DNA from: Limnoperna fortunei | Lineage: Eukaryota; Mollusca; Bivalvia; Mytilida; Modiolidae | Assembly: GCA_944474755.1 (NCBI GenBank) | Contig: OX104112.1 | Location: 3,878,001 to 3,942,000, forward strand | Reading direction: 5' to 3' | DNA: 64,000 bases | Shown here: positions 1 to 11,800 of the stretch, piece by piece | How the letters are laid out: every line of letters begins with the position of its first letter | Position numbering within the stretch: position 1 is the first letter of the stretch | Notes under the pieces: generated by a model | The model's database searches: none | Told to the model about the DNA's origin: nothing | The model's input: only the letters and a program-made list of their open reading frames with translations | Program-made: the position numbers and the translations under genes

Positions 1-570
1 GAGGGGATCATGCCCCACCCCCTTAAATGACAAATTTCTTAATATCTGGAAAACCATTTGGATCTCCACCCTATAACCATATATATTCTTACCCCTTATG
101 ATAAAACAAATTATTTAAAACCATGGGAGGGTTGTAAGGGGGTCTTGCTCCGCCCCATCAAATGACAAATTATTTAATATTTGAAAACAATTGGGATCCC
201 CACCCTATAACCATATATATTCTTAATCCTTATGATTAGAAAAAAACATTTGGTACCATAGGGAGGTCCGAGGGGATCATGCCCCACCCCCTCAAATGAC
301 AAATTTCTTAATATCTTGAAAACCATTGGGATCCCCACCCTATAACCATATATATTCTTACTCCTTATGATAAAACAAATCATTTAGTACTATGGGAGGG
401 TTGGAGGGGGTCCTGCCCCGCCCCCTCAAATGAAAAATTATCTAATATTTTGAAAACAATTCCGATCCCCACCCTATAACCACATATATTCTTGCTACTT
501 ATAATAAGATGAATCATTTGGTACCATGGGAGAGTCAGAGGGGTCATGCCCCGCCCCTTGAAATCACTTA
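1..570. repeat. 133-bp tandem repeat, about 4.2 copies
   Basis: Units begin near 1, 137, 270 and 404, with a partial one near 538. Each opens with a G-rich stretch like GAGGGGATCATGCCCCACCC, then an AT-rich part, then CACCCTATAACCATATATAT, and ends in ACCATGGGAGGG. Copies differ by scattered substitutions and small indels. Short open frames here have no coding character. The array probably continues past the left edge. Confidence 0.85.
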
Positions 571-1247
571 ATTTTCCTTCTTTTTTCTTCTTTCCGTTCA
601 ATCTTGTCCGTACATTTTCTCTCAGATGCAATGTCCACTCAATATGAAACTTTGGGAAATTGTTAAGAGTGACCTGAAGTTTTGCAATCCATTTTTGTTA
701 TTTTCAAAATAGCTGCCATTTCAAAAAGGCTGTCGTTTCCATGGAAACAGGGGTAATTATATAGGACATTGCATTATCATGGTAACAATTTTTATTTGGG
801 CTTTTCAACATGCTCAAAGTTATAGTGGAGTTGGGGGTTCGTTTGGGAGACTTCTTGTGTTGGCATCTCAATGCAATTATGAATATTTATTTTTAAATCT
901 GTCCAGATCCCCACTCTATAAGTGTATGTTTTTATAACGTCAAAATTTTGACCGACCATTTTCTCTGAGACGGTAAATTGGATTGATATGAAACTTTGCC
1001 TAAAAATAGGTCATGACTTTAAGTGGTTCACACCAGTTTTAAAATTTTGAAATTTGCGTCTATCTTGAAATGGCGACCAATTTGAAAATGAAAAAGCTTT
1101 GTGTTTAGGTAGATTACCATGTTGTCGTCAGATTTTAGTCATCAAAATTTTAATTTGATCATGGTGGCCATCTTAAAATAGCAGCCATTTTGAAAATGAA
1201 AAAAATCCTTAAAAATCCAAAAGTGTACAGATTTCGATGAAAATTGG
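571..1247. other. Dispersed-repeat sequence, no gene seen
   Basis: AT-rich sequence with 'cAAAATgGCnGCCAT'-type blocks and phrases that recur in diverged form at 3450-4060 and 4600-5660, for example a stretch near CTATAAGTGTATGTTTTTAT (about 918 here, about 5630 there). It looks like decayed copies of one dispersed family. Its right part is the left half of the LINE target site. Confidence 0.6.
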
Positions 1248-1413
1248 AATATAATTCAAATTCTTTATTGCAAATTACACCCATATGGGTCAAAGCAATA
1301 TAATAACATTGTAAACAAAAAACATTAGCATACAAATACAAACATACTCGAAGTACATCAGTTATTATTTCTAATATAACTACAAATGTAGTACATTTTA
1401 ACCGATGTGGACC

Positions 1414-1722
1414 CTATTTTCGCATTTCAAATGATTGCTTTAAAAAGTCCTTAACATAAGTTAAATGTTCTGATTTTGGACAAAGGATATATTTTACTTT
1501 TTCATTTGCATTTAAATTTGCAAAGCTATTGTCTATATTTGAAATTTTTGAATAGAAAATATCTCTTGGTAGAGTGTTAATTTGACAATGTAAAAGAAAA
1601 TGTTCTTCATCTTCAAGAATTTGGCATTTAGAGCATATTCGTTGACATCAGGGAATATTATGATATCTCCCTTGTTCTATATGTAAGGTATGGTCACTCA
1701 CCCTTAGTTTTGTTATCATTTG
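1414..1722 (-). pseudogene. LINE C-terminal Cys/His domain, frame-shifted
   Basis: Just past the RT stop, a -1 shifted frame reads ITKLRVSDHTLHIEQGRY, then CQRICSKC and EDEEHFLLHC, and ends with TAG at 1414-1416. The pattern of K-L-R-S-D-H, I-E-x-G-R-Y, C-x2-C and D-E-x-H-F-L-x2-C is the usual C-terminal end of many LINE ORF2 proteins. One in-frame TGA interrupts it before CQRIC. It shows that the 3' part of the element is complete although decayed. Confidence 0.75.
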
Positions 1723-3386
1723 TCTTTATATAAAACTATTCCATTTACTAGATAGTCTTCAATTTTTATGTCTGTTTTCAGTTGACTAAATAAGTAAAGT
1801 TTAGATTCGTTATTTAAATTATTTAATTTAGTTTTAATTTTATTTATATAATATTCAGAAATTAAATTTTTAATTTTTTTCTTTAACTTATCTGCGAGTT
1901 TAAAAAATGGGACATCTAAATCTTCGTATTCTGATCTGTCAAGGTCTAGTTCTATAAATAACTTGTGTGCCATAGTATACCAAGTATATATTCCCTCGGT
2001 GTGTATACTTTTATTGACATTATATGCTTCTTTTAATAAGGGGTTTATTTTTACTGAATTCAATCTACTATAATATAAGATTGTTTGAGCTTTTATGAAA
2101 GATTCTAATGGCAGTCTACCAAGTTCTGTTTTTGCTGCTATGTTGCAAGCTGTTTTTCTTAAACCTAAAATATTCTTACAATATCTTGTATGTACTTTTT
2201 CATATGTAAATCGGTCTATTAAGGAGAGGGTATCACAGAATTTTCCATTTTTTTCTGCCCTTTCTTTTGACTTAACAATAGATAAGTAATCATCCATAAA
2301 CCAAATATCACTATTATATAACAATATAGGTCTTATTAAGGTATCAAACAGTTTACAGGATAGTCTTATAGGTAGACTTTGAAAGTTTTGAAATCTTTTT
2401 TTCAAAGCAAAGATTGCTTTTAGTCCTTTTTTTGATAACTCTTCTATAGATCTTTTAAAGCTTCCTTTATAGTCAATGGTTGTTCCCAAGAAGTTATATT
2501 CTTTAGTTTCAGCAAGAGGCTGATTTCCATAATATAAAGGAGGAGTTGGACAAAACGTATTTTGAAATGTCATAGTTTTTGTCTTCTTAATATTGACTGT
2601 TAATTGCCAGTCAACGCAATATTTTTCAATTTTATTCAAACAATTTTGTAACCCAGTATGAAAGTTTGAGAATATTACTAAATCATCAGCAAAGCTTAGA
2701 CTTGATATATTTGTATTTTCTAGTATGAAGGGATCACATGATTGATTGAAGATATCGTGAATATCATTTATAAAACAGTTAAAAAGTGAGGGGCTAAGAC
2801 TATCTCCTTGTTTAACTCCTCTGACTATATCAAAAAAATTAGAAAATTGGTTTTTAATCTTAATAGCTGATTTATTGCTTGTATACATATCTTTTATTAT
2901 ATTATAAAATTTATTGCCAATATGTTGTGTCTTTAATTTATATAAAAGTCCACTATACCATAATGAGTCAAATGCTTTTCTTAGGTCAACAAAACATGCA
3001 AATATTTTTTGTTTATTTTTTGTTAGATATTTTGTTATTAAAGTTTTCATAATAAATATACTGTCTGTTGTTCTATGATTTGCTCTAAATCCGAATTGTT
3101 GTGGTGCAAATTTATCTTCATAAAATTTATTGAGCCTACAATTTAATATAGAACTAAATAGTTTAGCTAAACTGTTTTGAAGGGATATTCCTCTATAATT
3201 GTTAAGATCTGAATTGTCCCCGGATTTAAATATAAGAATAGTAAATGATTTTCTCCATTCCATTGGATATTTTCCTGTTTCTAAAATGAGGTTAAAAAGT
3301 TTGGCAATAGCTTTGCTGGTGACTAATGCACAGTATTTTATAATTTCATTACATATTTGATCCGGTCCAGGGCTTTTTAACTTCCC
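1716..3386 (-). pseudogene. LINE reverse transcriptase fragment
   Basis: An open frame of about 556 codons (515 from the first Met) encodes the RT core of a non-LTR retrotransposon. In order it shows KSPGPDQI, NYRGISL, GFRANHRTTDSIF, the catalytic-Asp block CFVDLRKAFDSL, the conserved GVKQGDSLSPSLFNCFIND, and the second catalytic block LSFADDLVIFS (a FADD version of the usual YADD). A thumb-like region follows. The catalytic Asp residues are present, but the frame is closed upstream by a TAA at 3387-3389. The true upstream coding sequence (reading ...ENEITDQPITIREV) continues one base out of frame, so the first Met is probably not a native start. It is not a host gene. Confidence 0.9.
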
Positions 3387-3540
3387 TTATAGTAATAGGT
3401 TGGTCAGTTATTTCATTTTCTTCTTCTGAGACGTTATTTATAAGTAATATAAGTAGAGTATACCGAACCATCATATGACGCACATGTTGACTTTCTTTGG
3501 TGGCCATTTTGAATCCAAGATGGTCGCCAAAACTTCAAAA

Positions 3541-3900
3541 TGCTCAGATTCTCTCAAAATTTGGTTTTAAGGTAGATTACTATGTTGCAATCAGATGTTA
3601 TAATTCACACTTTGAATTTGATAAAGGCAGCCATCTTGAAATGGCTGCCCTTTTCCAAAATAAAAAAAAACTAATCCTTTAAAATCCAAAAGTGTACGGA
3701 TTTTAATGAAAGTTTGTATATGCTCTGATTCTCTCAAAATTTGGTTTTAAGGTAGATTACTATGTTGCAATCAGATGTTTGTATTCACAATTTGAATTTG
3801 ATAAAGGCAGCCATCTTGAAATGGCTGCCCTTTTCCAAAATAAAAAAAACTAATCCTTTAAAATCCAAAAGTGTACGGATTTTAATGAAAGTTTGTATAT
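3541..3900. repeat. 180-bp tandem duplication
   Basis: Two nearly identical copies start at 3541 and 3721 (TGCTC[A/T]GATTCTCTCAAAA). Each contains CAGCCATCTTGAAATGGCTG, a short internal palindrome, and ends in TTTTAATGAAAGTTTGTATA. A diverged relative lies at about 1150-1250. Small open frames here are incidental. Confidence 0.85.
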
Positions 3901-4160
3901 ATGTAGAGTATGTTATACCCAAACCATTTGACGCACATGTCAACTTTCTATGGTGGCTATTTTGAATCCAAGATGGCCGACAAAATTGAAAAATGCTCCG
4001 ATGTTCAACTTCAGGAAACTTGGTTTCCTGGTATATACAGTTGCTATGAATGGATGTCTGAACTAGAGGGTCCACAAGGGGTTTGGGAACCAGTTATGAT
4101 CCATAAGGTCATAATCATGTTTAATTCTTATTATGCTAATACTTATTATGTGATACCCTC

Positions 4161-4541
4161 CGTACGGACACTCGTATCCATACGGATTTTTTTTTTTTTT
4201 TTTTTTGTTTGTTTTGTTTGAATGGTGTTTTAATGCCACTTTCAGCAATTTTTCAGCTATTTCATGGCGTCCAGTTTTTATTGGGGGAGGAAGCCGGAGT
4301 ACCCGGAGAGAACCCCCGACCTGCGGTAGGAAAACTGGTAATCCTTGACTCCAATCTTAATTGACAAGGATTACCAGTTTTCCTACCGCAGGTCGGGGGT
4401 TCTCTCCGGGTACTCCGGCTTCCTCCCCCAATAAAAACTGGACGCCATGAAATAGCTGAAAAATTGCTGAAAGTGGCGTTAAAACACCATTCAAACAAAA
4501 CAAACAAAAAAAAAATCCGTATGGATATGAGTGTCCGTATG
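4161..4541. repeat. Fold-back element made of two inverted SINE parts
   Basis: A long near-perfect inverted repeat: left arm about 4161-4347, right arm about 4365-4541, loop of 17 bases. Both arms carry the block AGTTTTTATTGGGGGAGGAA / GCCGGAGTACCC seen again in the SINE at 10535-10734, followed outward by an A/T homopolymer tail. It therefore looks like two SINE bodies in inverted orientation, without the tRNA-like head. In RNA it would form a hairpin of about 180 bp. Confidence 0.85.
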
Positions 4542-5822
4542 TCCGTTGGGCAGTCCGTCTGGCATCCCAACACGAAGATCTTTAATTATTGTTCTTTTTT
4601 TATTGATCACTACTTTGTCCAGAATTTGTCACCAACATAAGTTGGTACGACCAATATGATACTTGGCATAGTAAATGTTTATGATTCCTAGTTATGCGTA
4701 TCTCGGTTTTGAAATTTTCAATATGGCCAGGCCACCTGCCGAAAACCACCCCCTAAACACGAAAAAATTTAAACTTCATCCGAAATTTTTGTCCGACTTC
4801 CGGCTTCAAAATGGGGGACATTTTACTGCATAAAATTCTATGCCATGGGGAATTTGGGCAACTTATGTGTTTGCATCCCAACACAAAAATCTTCAATTAT
4901 CATTATTATTTTTCGGTTTCCACTTTTTCTAGATTGTGAACTAGTATCAGAGACGCCTTAATAGCATATAAATATTGCATGTCTGACAGGGTACAGTATA
5001 ATTTGCAAACATTCCGTACCTATAGTAGCGTGTGACAGTATTTTTCCGACAGTAAATTTTTTTTGACAGTACGTAGATGTCAAGGTGGCCTATTAACATT
5101 GTAAATGAAATTGAGGTATAATATAAAATGAAGATTGGCACAGTTGTAGATCAACATAATATGGAGTGCAGTCTGTAATCAGAGTTTTGATAATGGCCAC
5201 ACACCCGCCTAAAAATGGCAAAAATTTCCCATGATCAGATTTCAACGAAATTTGATATTAAGGTAGATTATAGTATTTCGAGTGAAATACTACCTCTGAA
5301 CATTTTTTCTGACGTTGCGTTTCAAAATGGCGGCAAAAAACGTGTATAATTTTCTGCATTATCCTATCACAATGAAAGTTAACGTGCTTTGATTGCAACA
5401 CAATTTGGTATGGATTAAGATTTAAGTGTTCTGAGTGGAATTCTACATTAAATTTTTTTTTGACCATGCATTTCAAAATTGCGCCAAAAACGCATTAGAT
5501 TTTAAACTTTGTCTAATTTTTATGAAATTTGATGTGTAGGTAATGTCCTGAGTGGAACGCAATACTATCCATGGGGATATTGCATGACTTCTGTGTTGGT
5601 ATTCCAACAATTGGTACAGATACCAGCCCTATAAGTGCATGTTTTTATAATCCCAGTAGTTAAACAAGTTTATATCTGCTGTATGCATGTGTATTGATGA
5701 TATAAATCAGTCTGTTTAGTACATATAAATACCAACTGGTTAATAAAGTAAGATACATGTTTATGTAGACTTAAACAATATAAGTATTATGTTTATTCTT
5801 TAACAGCTCTCCTTTTTTACAG
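4542..5822. other. Dispersed-repeat sequence upstream of the first visible exon
   Basis: Decayed copies of the family seen at 571-1247: 'GGCATCCCAACACGAAGATC'-like phrases near 4560, 4870 and 5590, and 'CAAAATGGCGGCAAAAA' near 5325. I see no exon. It is presumably intron of the ROCO-type gene, ending with a pyrimidine-rich acceptor at 5809-5822. Confidence 0.55.
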
Positions 5823-5876
5823 GGAAAGACACCATACGATCTAGCTGATAATGATGATATCAGAGAATTACTGAAG
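5823..5876 (+). CDS. ROCO gene exon 1 of the window: end of an ankyrin repeat
   Basis: Acceptor TTTTTTACAG ends at 5822 and donor GTAGAT starts at 5877. The 18 codons read GKTPYDLADNDDIRELLK, the second half of an ankyrin repeat (G-K-T-P-x-D-L-A-x5-I-x2-L-L). Phase 0 on both sides. A single half-repeat implies more ankyrin exons further left, outside the window. The exon is short, so the call rests on the motif and on phase continuity with the next exon. Confidence 0.8.
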
Positions 5877-8800
5877 GTAGATATATTTGTTAGCTGAATA
5901 GAAAGATGAATCATAGTGTGTTGTCAGTATGTCTGTTTTATCTGTCTATAATAGGGTTAGAGTTAATGCAGGGTTAGGGTTGGGGTAAGAGTGAGGTATG
6001 GTTATAATAGGGTTAAAGTTAATGTAGGGTTAGGGTTGGGGTAAGAGCGAGGGATGGTTATAATAGGGTTAGATTTAATGCAGGGTTAAGGTTGGGGTAA
6101 GAGTGAGGTATGGTTATAATAGGGTTAAAGTTAATGTAGGGTTAGGGTTGGGGTAAGAGCGAGGGATGGTTATAATAGGGTTAGAGTTAATGCAGGGTTA
6201 GGGTTGGGGTAAGAGTGAGGTATGGTTATAATAGGGTTAAAGTTAATGTAGGGTTAGGGTTGGGGTAAGAGTGAGGTATAGTTATAATAGGGTTAGAGTT
6301 AATGTAGGGTTAGGGTTGGGGTAAGAGTGAGGGATGGCTATAATAGGGTTAGAGTTAATGTAGGGTTAGGGTTGGGGTAAGAGTGAGGGATGGCTATAAT
6401 AGGGTTAGAGTTAATGTAGGGTTAGGGTGAGGGTTGGGGTAAGAGTGAGGGATGGTTATAATAGGGTTAAAGTTAATGTAGGGTTAGGGTTGGGGTAAGA
6501 GTGAGGGATGGTTATAACAGGGTTAGAGTTAATGCAGGGTTAGGGTTAGGGTAAGAGTGAGGGATGGCTATAATAGGGTTAGAGTTAATGTAGGGTTATA
6601 ATTAGGGTTGGGGTAAGAGTGAGGTATGGTTATAATAGGGTTAGAGTTAATGTAGGGTTAGGGTAAGAGTGTGGAATGGTTATAATAGGGTTAGAGTTAA
6701 TGCAGGGTTTGGGTTAGGGTAAGAGTGAGGTATGGTTATAATAGGGTTAGAGTTAATCATGTTAATGTAGGGTTAGGGTAAGAGTGAGGTATGGTTATAA
6801 TAGGGTTAGAGTTAATGCAGGGTTTGGGTTAGGGTAAGAGTGAGGTATGGTTATAATAGGGTTAGAGTTAATCATGTTAATGTAGGGTTAGGGTAAGAGT
6901 GAGGTATGGTTATAATAGGGTTAGAGTTAATGTAGGGATAGGGTTGGGGTAAGATTGAGGGATGGCTATAATAGGGTTAGAGTTAATTTAGGGTTAGGGT
7001 TAGGGTTAGGATGAATCTACATGAACAATTATTTCTTGTTGATATTCTTTTAAACATTTTGGTTATTTGGTACACTTATTTTCAATAACTTGTCCAATAC
7101 AAGTGATACTGGGTAATGATTAAATGAATTCCTCCTACACCATATCCAACGTGGCGTTTTGGAGAATTTCTGACGATACATTTCATACATACCTATATCA
7201 CTTAAGTAGATTTGGATTATAAGACCAGGTATAGTTAGACTTCTATATACTTAATTGAATCTGGTCATGCTGCCCTGCTTTATCTAACGGTGATTTATGG
7301 GCCAAAATTTATTTTTTATACATGAACTTATTAACACCTTCCATTTGTGACCCAGAGGGAGGAAAATTATATGTAAACTGACAAATGTGACTGTACACAA
7401 CTACCCAATGGTAAAACACTTCCATGTCAATTTGGTTATATATTCAACCTCAACTTTATTTCTGTGAAATGTACAACCTCTGGTTTTTATACATATTCAT
7501 TTTCATAGCATCTTGACCTGTTTTATATTCTACTGCTAGTATTAAAGTATATTTCAAAGTCTTATTGAGCTAACATCAACGGAGTGACATTCTTACACAT
7601 CAACGGAGTGACATTCTTACACATCAACGGAGTGACATTCTTACACATCAACGGAGTGACATTCTTACACATCAACGGAGTGACATTCTTACACATCAAC
7701 GGAGTGACATTCTTACACATCAACGGAGTGACATTCTTACACATCAACGGAGTGACATTCTTACACATCAACGGAGTGACATTCTTACACATCAACGGAG
7801 TGACATTCTTACACATCAACGGAGTGACATTCTTACACATCAACGGAGTGACATTCTTACACATCAACGGAGTGACATTCTTACACATCAACGGAGTGAC
7901 ATTCTTACACAACAACGGAGTGACATTCTTACACATCAACGGAGTGACATTCTTACACATCAACGGAGTGACATTCTTACACAACAACGGAGTGACATTC
8001 TTACACATCAACGGAGTGACATTCTTACACATCAACGGAGTGACATTCTTACACATCAACGGAGTGACATTCTTACACATCAACGGAGTGACATTCTTAC
8101 ACATCAACGGAGTGACATTCTTACACATCAACGGAGTGACATTCTTACACAACAACGGAGTGACATTCTTACACATCAACGGAGTGACATTCTTACACAT
8201 CAACGGAGTGACATTCTTACACATCAACGGAGTGACATTCTTACACATCAACGGAGTGACATTCTTACACAACAACGGAGTGACATTCTTACACATCAAC
8301 GGAGTGACATTCTTACACAACAACGGAGTGACATTCTTACACATCAACGGAGTGACATTCTTACACATCAACGGAGTGACATTCTTACACATCAACGGAG
8401 TGACATTCTTACACAACAACGGAGTGACATTCTTACACAACAACGGAGTGACATTCTTACACATCAACGGAGTGACATTCTTACACAACAACGGAGTGAC
8501 ATTCTTACACAACAACGGAGTGACATTCTTACACAACAACGGAGTGACATTCTTACATATCAACGGAGTGACATTCTTACACAACAACGGAGTGACATTC
8601 TTACACAACAACGGAGTGACATTCTTACACATCAACGGAGTGACATTCTTACACATCAACGGAGTGACATTCTTACACAACAACGGAGTGACATTCTTAC
8701 ACAACAACGGAGTGACATTCTTACACATCAACGGAGTGACATTCTTACACATCAACGGAGTGACATTCTTACACAACAACGGAGTGACATTCTTACACAA

Positions 8801-11800
8801 CAACGGAGTGACATTCTTACACAACAACGGAGTGACATTCTTACATATCAACGGAGTGACATTCTTACACAACAACGGAGTGACATTCTTACACAACAAC
8901 GGAGTGACATTCTTACACAACAACGGAGTGACATTCTTACACATCAACGGAGTGACATTCTTACACAACAACGGAGTGACATTCTTACACATCAACGGAG
9001 TGACATTCTTACACATCAACGGAGTGACATTCTTACACATCAACGGAGTGACATTCTTACATATCAACGGAGTGACATTCTTACACAACAACGGAGTGAC
9101 ATTCTTACACAACAACGGAGTGACATTCTTACACAACAACGGAGTGACATTCTTACACATCAACGGAGTGACATTCTTACACATCAACGGAGTGACATTC
9201 TTACACAACAACGGAGTGACATTCTTACACATCAACGGAGTGACATTCTTACACAACAACGGAGTGACATTCTTACACAACAACGGAGTGACATTCTTAC
9301 ACAACAACGGAGTGACATTCTTACATATCAACGGAGTGACATTCTTACACAACAACGGAGTGACATTCTTACACAACAACGGAGTGACATTCTTACACAT
9401 CAACGGAGTGACATTCTTACACATCAACGGAGTGACATTCTTACATATCAACGGAGTGACATTCTTACATATCAACGGAGTGACATTCTTACACAACAAC
9501 GGAGTGACATTCTTACACATCAACGGAGTGACATTCTTACACATCAACGGAGTGACATTCTTACACATCAACGGAGTGACATACACAAACGGCACAAAGA
9601 AATTATTATTTCTATTAATTATCTATTATTATAGATAATTTTTATTAACAAATGTCAACTGTCATTATGCCTACTGTCATTATCCCTACAGTCAACATGT
9701 CAACTGACATTATGCCTACTGTCAACCTGTCAACAGGCATTATGCCTACTGTTAACCTGTCAACTGTCATGCCTACAGTCAACATGTCAACTGACATTAT
9801 GGCTACTGTCAACTGGCATTATGCTTACTGTCAACCTGTCAACTGTCATTATGCCTACAGTAAACATGTCAACTGTCATTATGTCTACTGTCAACCTGTC
9901 AACTGTCATGCCTGCAGTCAATCTGTCAACTGTCATTATGCTTACTGTCAACCTGTCTACCTAATAATATCTAATAACATAATTTTACCAAGTATTACAT
10001 ATATTTTGCCTTTAAATTAAGAAATAATTCATGGCTGCCACAATTTTACAGATTATTTAAATATGGGTAGACATTTTATTTATGAATATTTTGCCATGAG
10101 TGTCTTTCTTTTAGGTTTTGTCCTTTCCATCTGTATTGTCTGCAGTATGATTCATAACAATTGGCCACAGTCAAAAATTGATCGATTAACATTAACAGAC
10201 CTCCTGGCTAGTTTAAATTGAAAACAAAATGTCAAGTTTTGTAATGAATTTAACTGGTTAGTGATAAACAATACAAACATAGGCATGGAGCATGGTATTT
10301 TTTTTTACTGGAGAAAGTTTCTCTATAAAGTTTCATTTTACTTCCGTTTACATTCTATCAAGGATGACTTTTATCAGACAACAGATTTTGTTAAAATATT
10401 GCGCAGCTGCTAACTACTATGTAAGTAAGATTAATTTCAATTTTCAGCACTATACATTTTCTAGTTTTTTAGTAAGACCAATTAAAAAAAATATCAGTAA
10501 TTTGCCAAATTCAGCAATGTTTGTCATTATTTTATTCTGTACAGTTTTTATTGGGGAGGAAGCCGGAGTATCCAGAGAAAACCCCGACATTTGGTAGGAA
10601 TATTGGCAATCCTTGTCAAAATTGGAATCGAGCTACAGTTCCTACCGAGACTTGAACCTGCAGCCGCAGTGTTGACAAACCATGCTATCAATAGTAGACG
10701 AAATGCCATTAACCAGTCGGCTACCGAGGCCCTCTATAAATAAGAAAATATTTTTATCTTTCAATGTTGCACTGAATAACTGTCTGTATAATTGTAGAAA
10801 TACATGTCAAAGGAGCACGAATCCACCAATGATGACACCACGAGGACTCAGCCCTCTGTCCAAGGTAAATTTTGTCAACAATACAGGATATGATTGAACT
10901 GACGAGGAAATGAAATGTTTATTTATTTCGATTGATTTATTGGGCTGAACAACAGTTGATAGCACTATAGAGCCGGTAATTGTTTGAAAGTAAAGGGAGA
11001 TTTGTCAACAATAATGTTATGTAACAACATTGCAGTGTTACAGTTAAAAAACTTTAATCATGGTTCCCTGGAACATTCTCATGTGAATGATAAACAGATA
11101 AACAACAACATACACAATCTGGCAAAATCCTGACACATTTAGTTAGAAAATTGCCAAGGTGCAATACACTTTATTGATCAGATGCATGATACTGCATGCA
11201 TACAGAGTAGAAATTATGATTTCTTGGAACATTCTCATAAGAATGATAAACAGATAAACAACAGCATACATGAACTGGCAAAATCCTTACACATTCAGTT
11301 AGGAAATTTCTGAGATACAATTCACTCAATTGATTGGCTACATTATACTGCATGCAGCCAATAAAAAGCTTGCTTTCTCACACAATTAATTTGAGGATAT
11401 CCCACTCCTGTAACTTTATTGATAACATTGTTTTAGTTGTGATGTAATATAAAATCTGTTATTTTGGGAATTTATTATCTAAATATGTCAGGGATAGGTG
11501 GACACAGAAAACTTGACTTGTAGATTGGTGGTCACAGAAAACCTGACTTGTGAGGATGGAGTTTAAAATTTAAGCTATTATTTTTCAGATCTCCTTAAAG
11601 AATTGAACGAGCTTGGTCTTGAGACAGTGTCTGAGTTTAAACAAATGCTTCAGCAAGGTAAATACAAGTGTTTCTGGAATCGTGTGTATTTAGTAGGACC
11701 ATATGGTGTGGGCAAAACAACCTTGGCCAAACTCTTAGTAGAGGAGGATATCCCTGACACATGGAATTCTACTGATGGCATCTTTATATATCTTGGGCGA

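Larger units (their letters stand above)
1254..3445 (-). mobile_element. Non-LTR retrotransposon (LINE), 5'-truncated, inactive
   Basis: A 2.19-kb insertion flanked by AATATA at 1248-1253 and 3446-3451. Removing it restores a host repeat that resembles the uninterrupted copy at about 3870-3925, which supports these borders. On the minus strand it holds a reverse transcriptase frame, then a C-terminal Cys/His domain in another frame, then a 3' end with AATAAA close to the junction. The 5' end is cut within the region before the RT core, and no endonuclease domain is present. Frameshifts near 3385 and 1718 and an internal stop show it is dead. The clade (CR1-, L2-, RTE- or Jockey-like) is not decided by eye. 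Confidence 0.85.

Noticed and set aside
174..631. Small minus-strand proteins at the left edge
   Set aside because: They are readings of the 133-bp tandem repeat and contain the same peptide in each unit.
5940..7010. A true chromosome end
   Set aside because: The units are 56-60 bp with telomere-like words, flanked by unique sequence and an exon on the same strand, so it is interstitial.
7573..9582. CRISPR-like array or a 684-residue repeat protein
   Set aside because: There are no unique spacers: the 24-bp units are contiguous. It lies in an intron of a eukaryotic gene; open frames on both strands follow from a unit length divisible by three.
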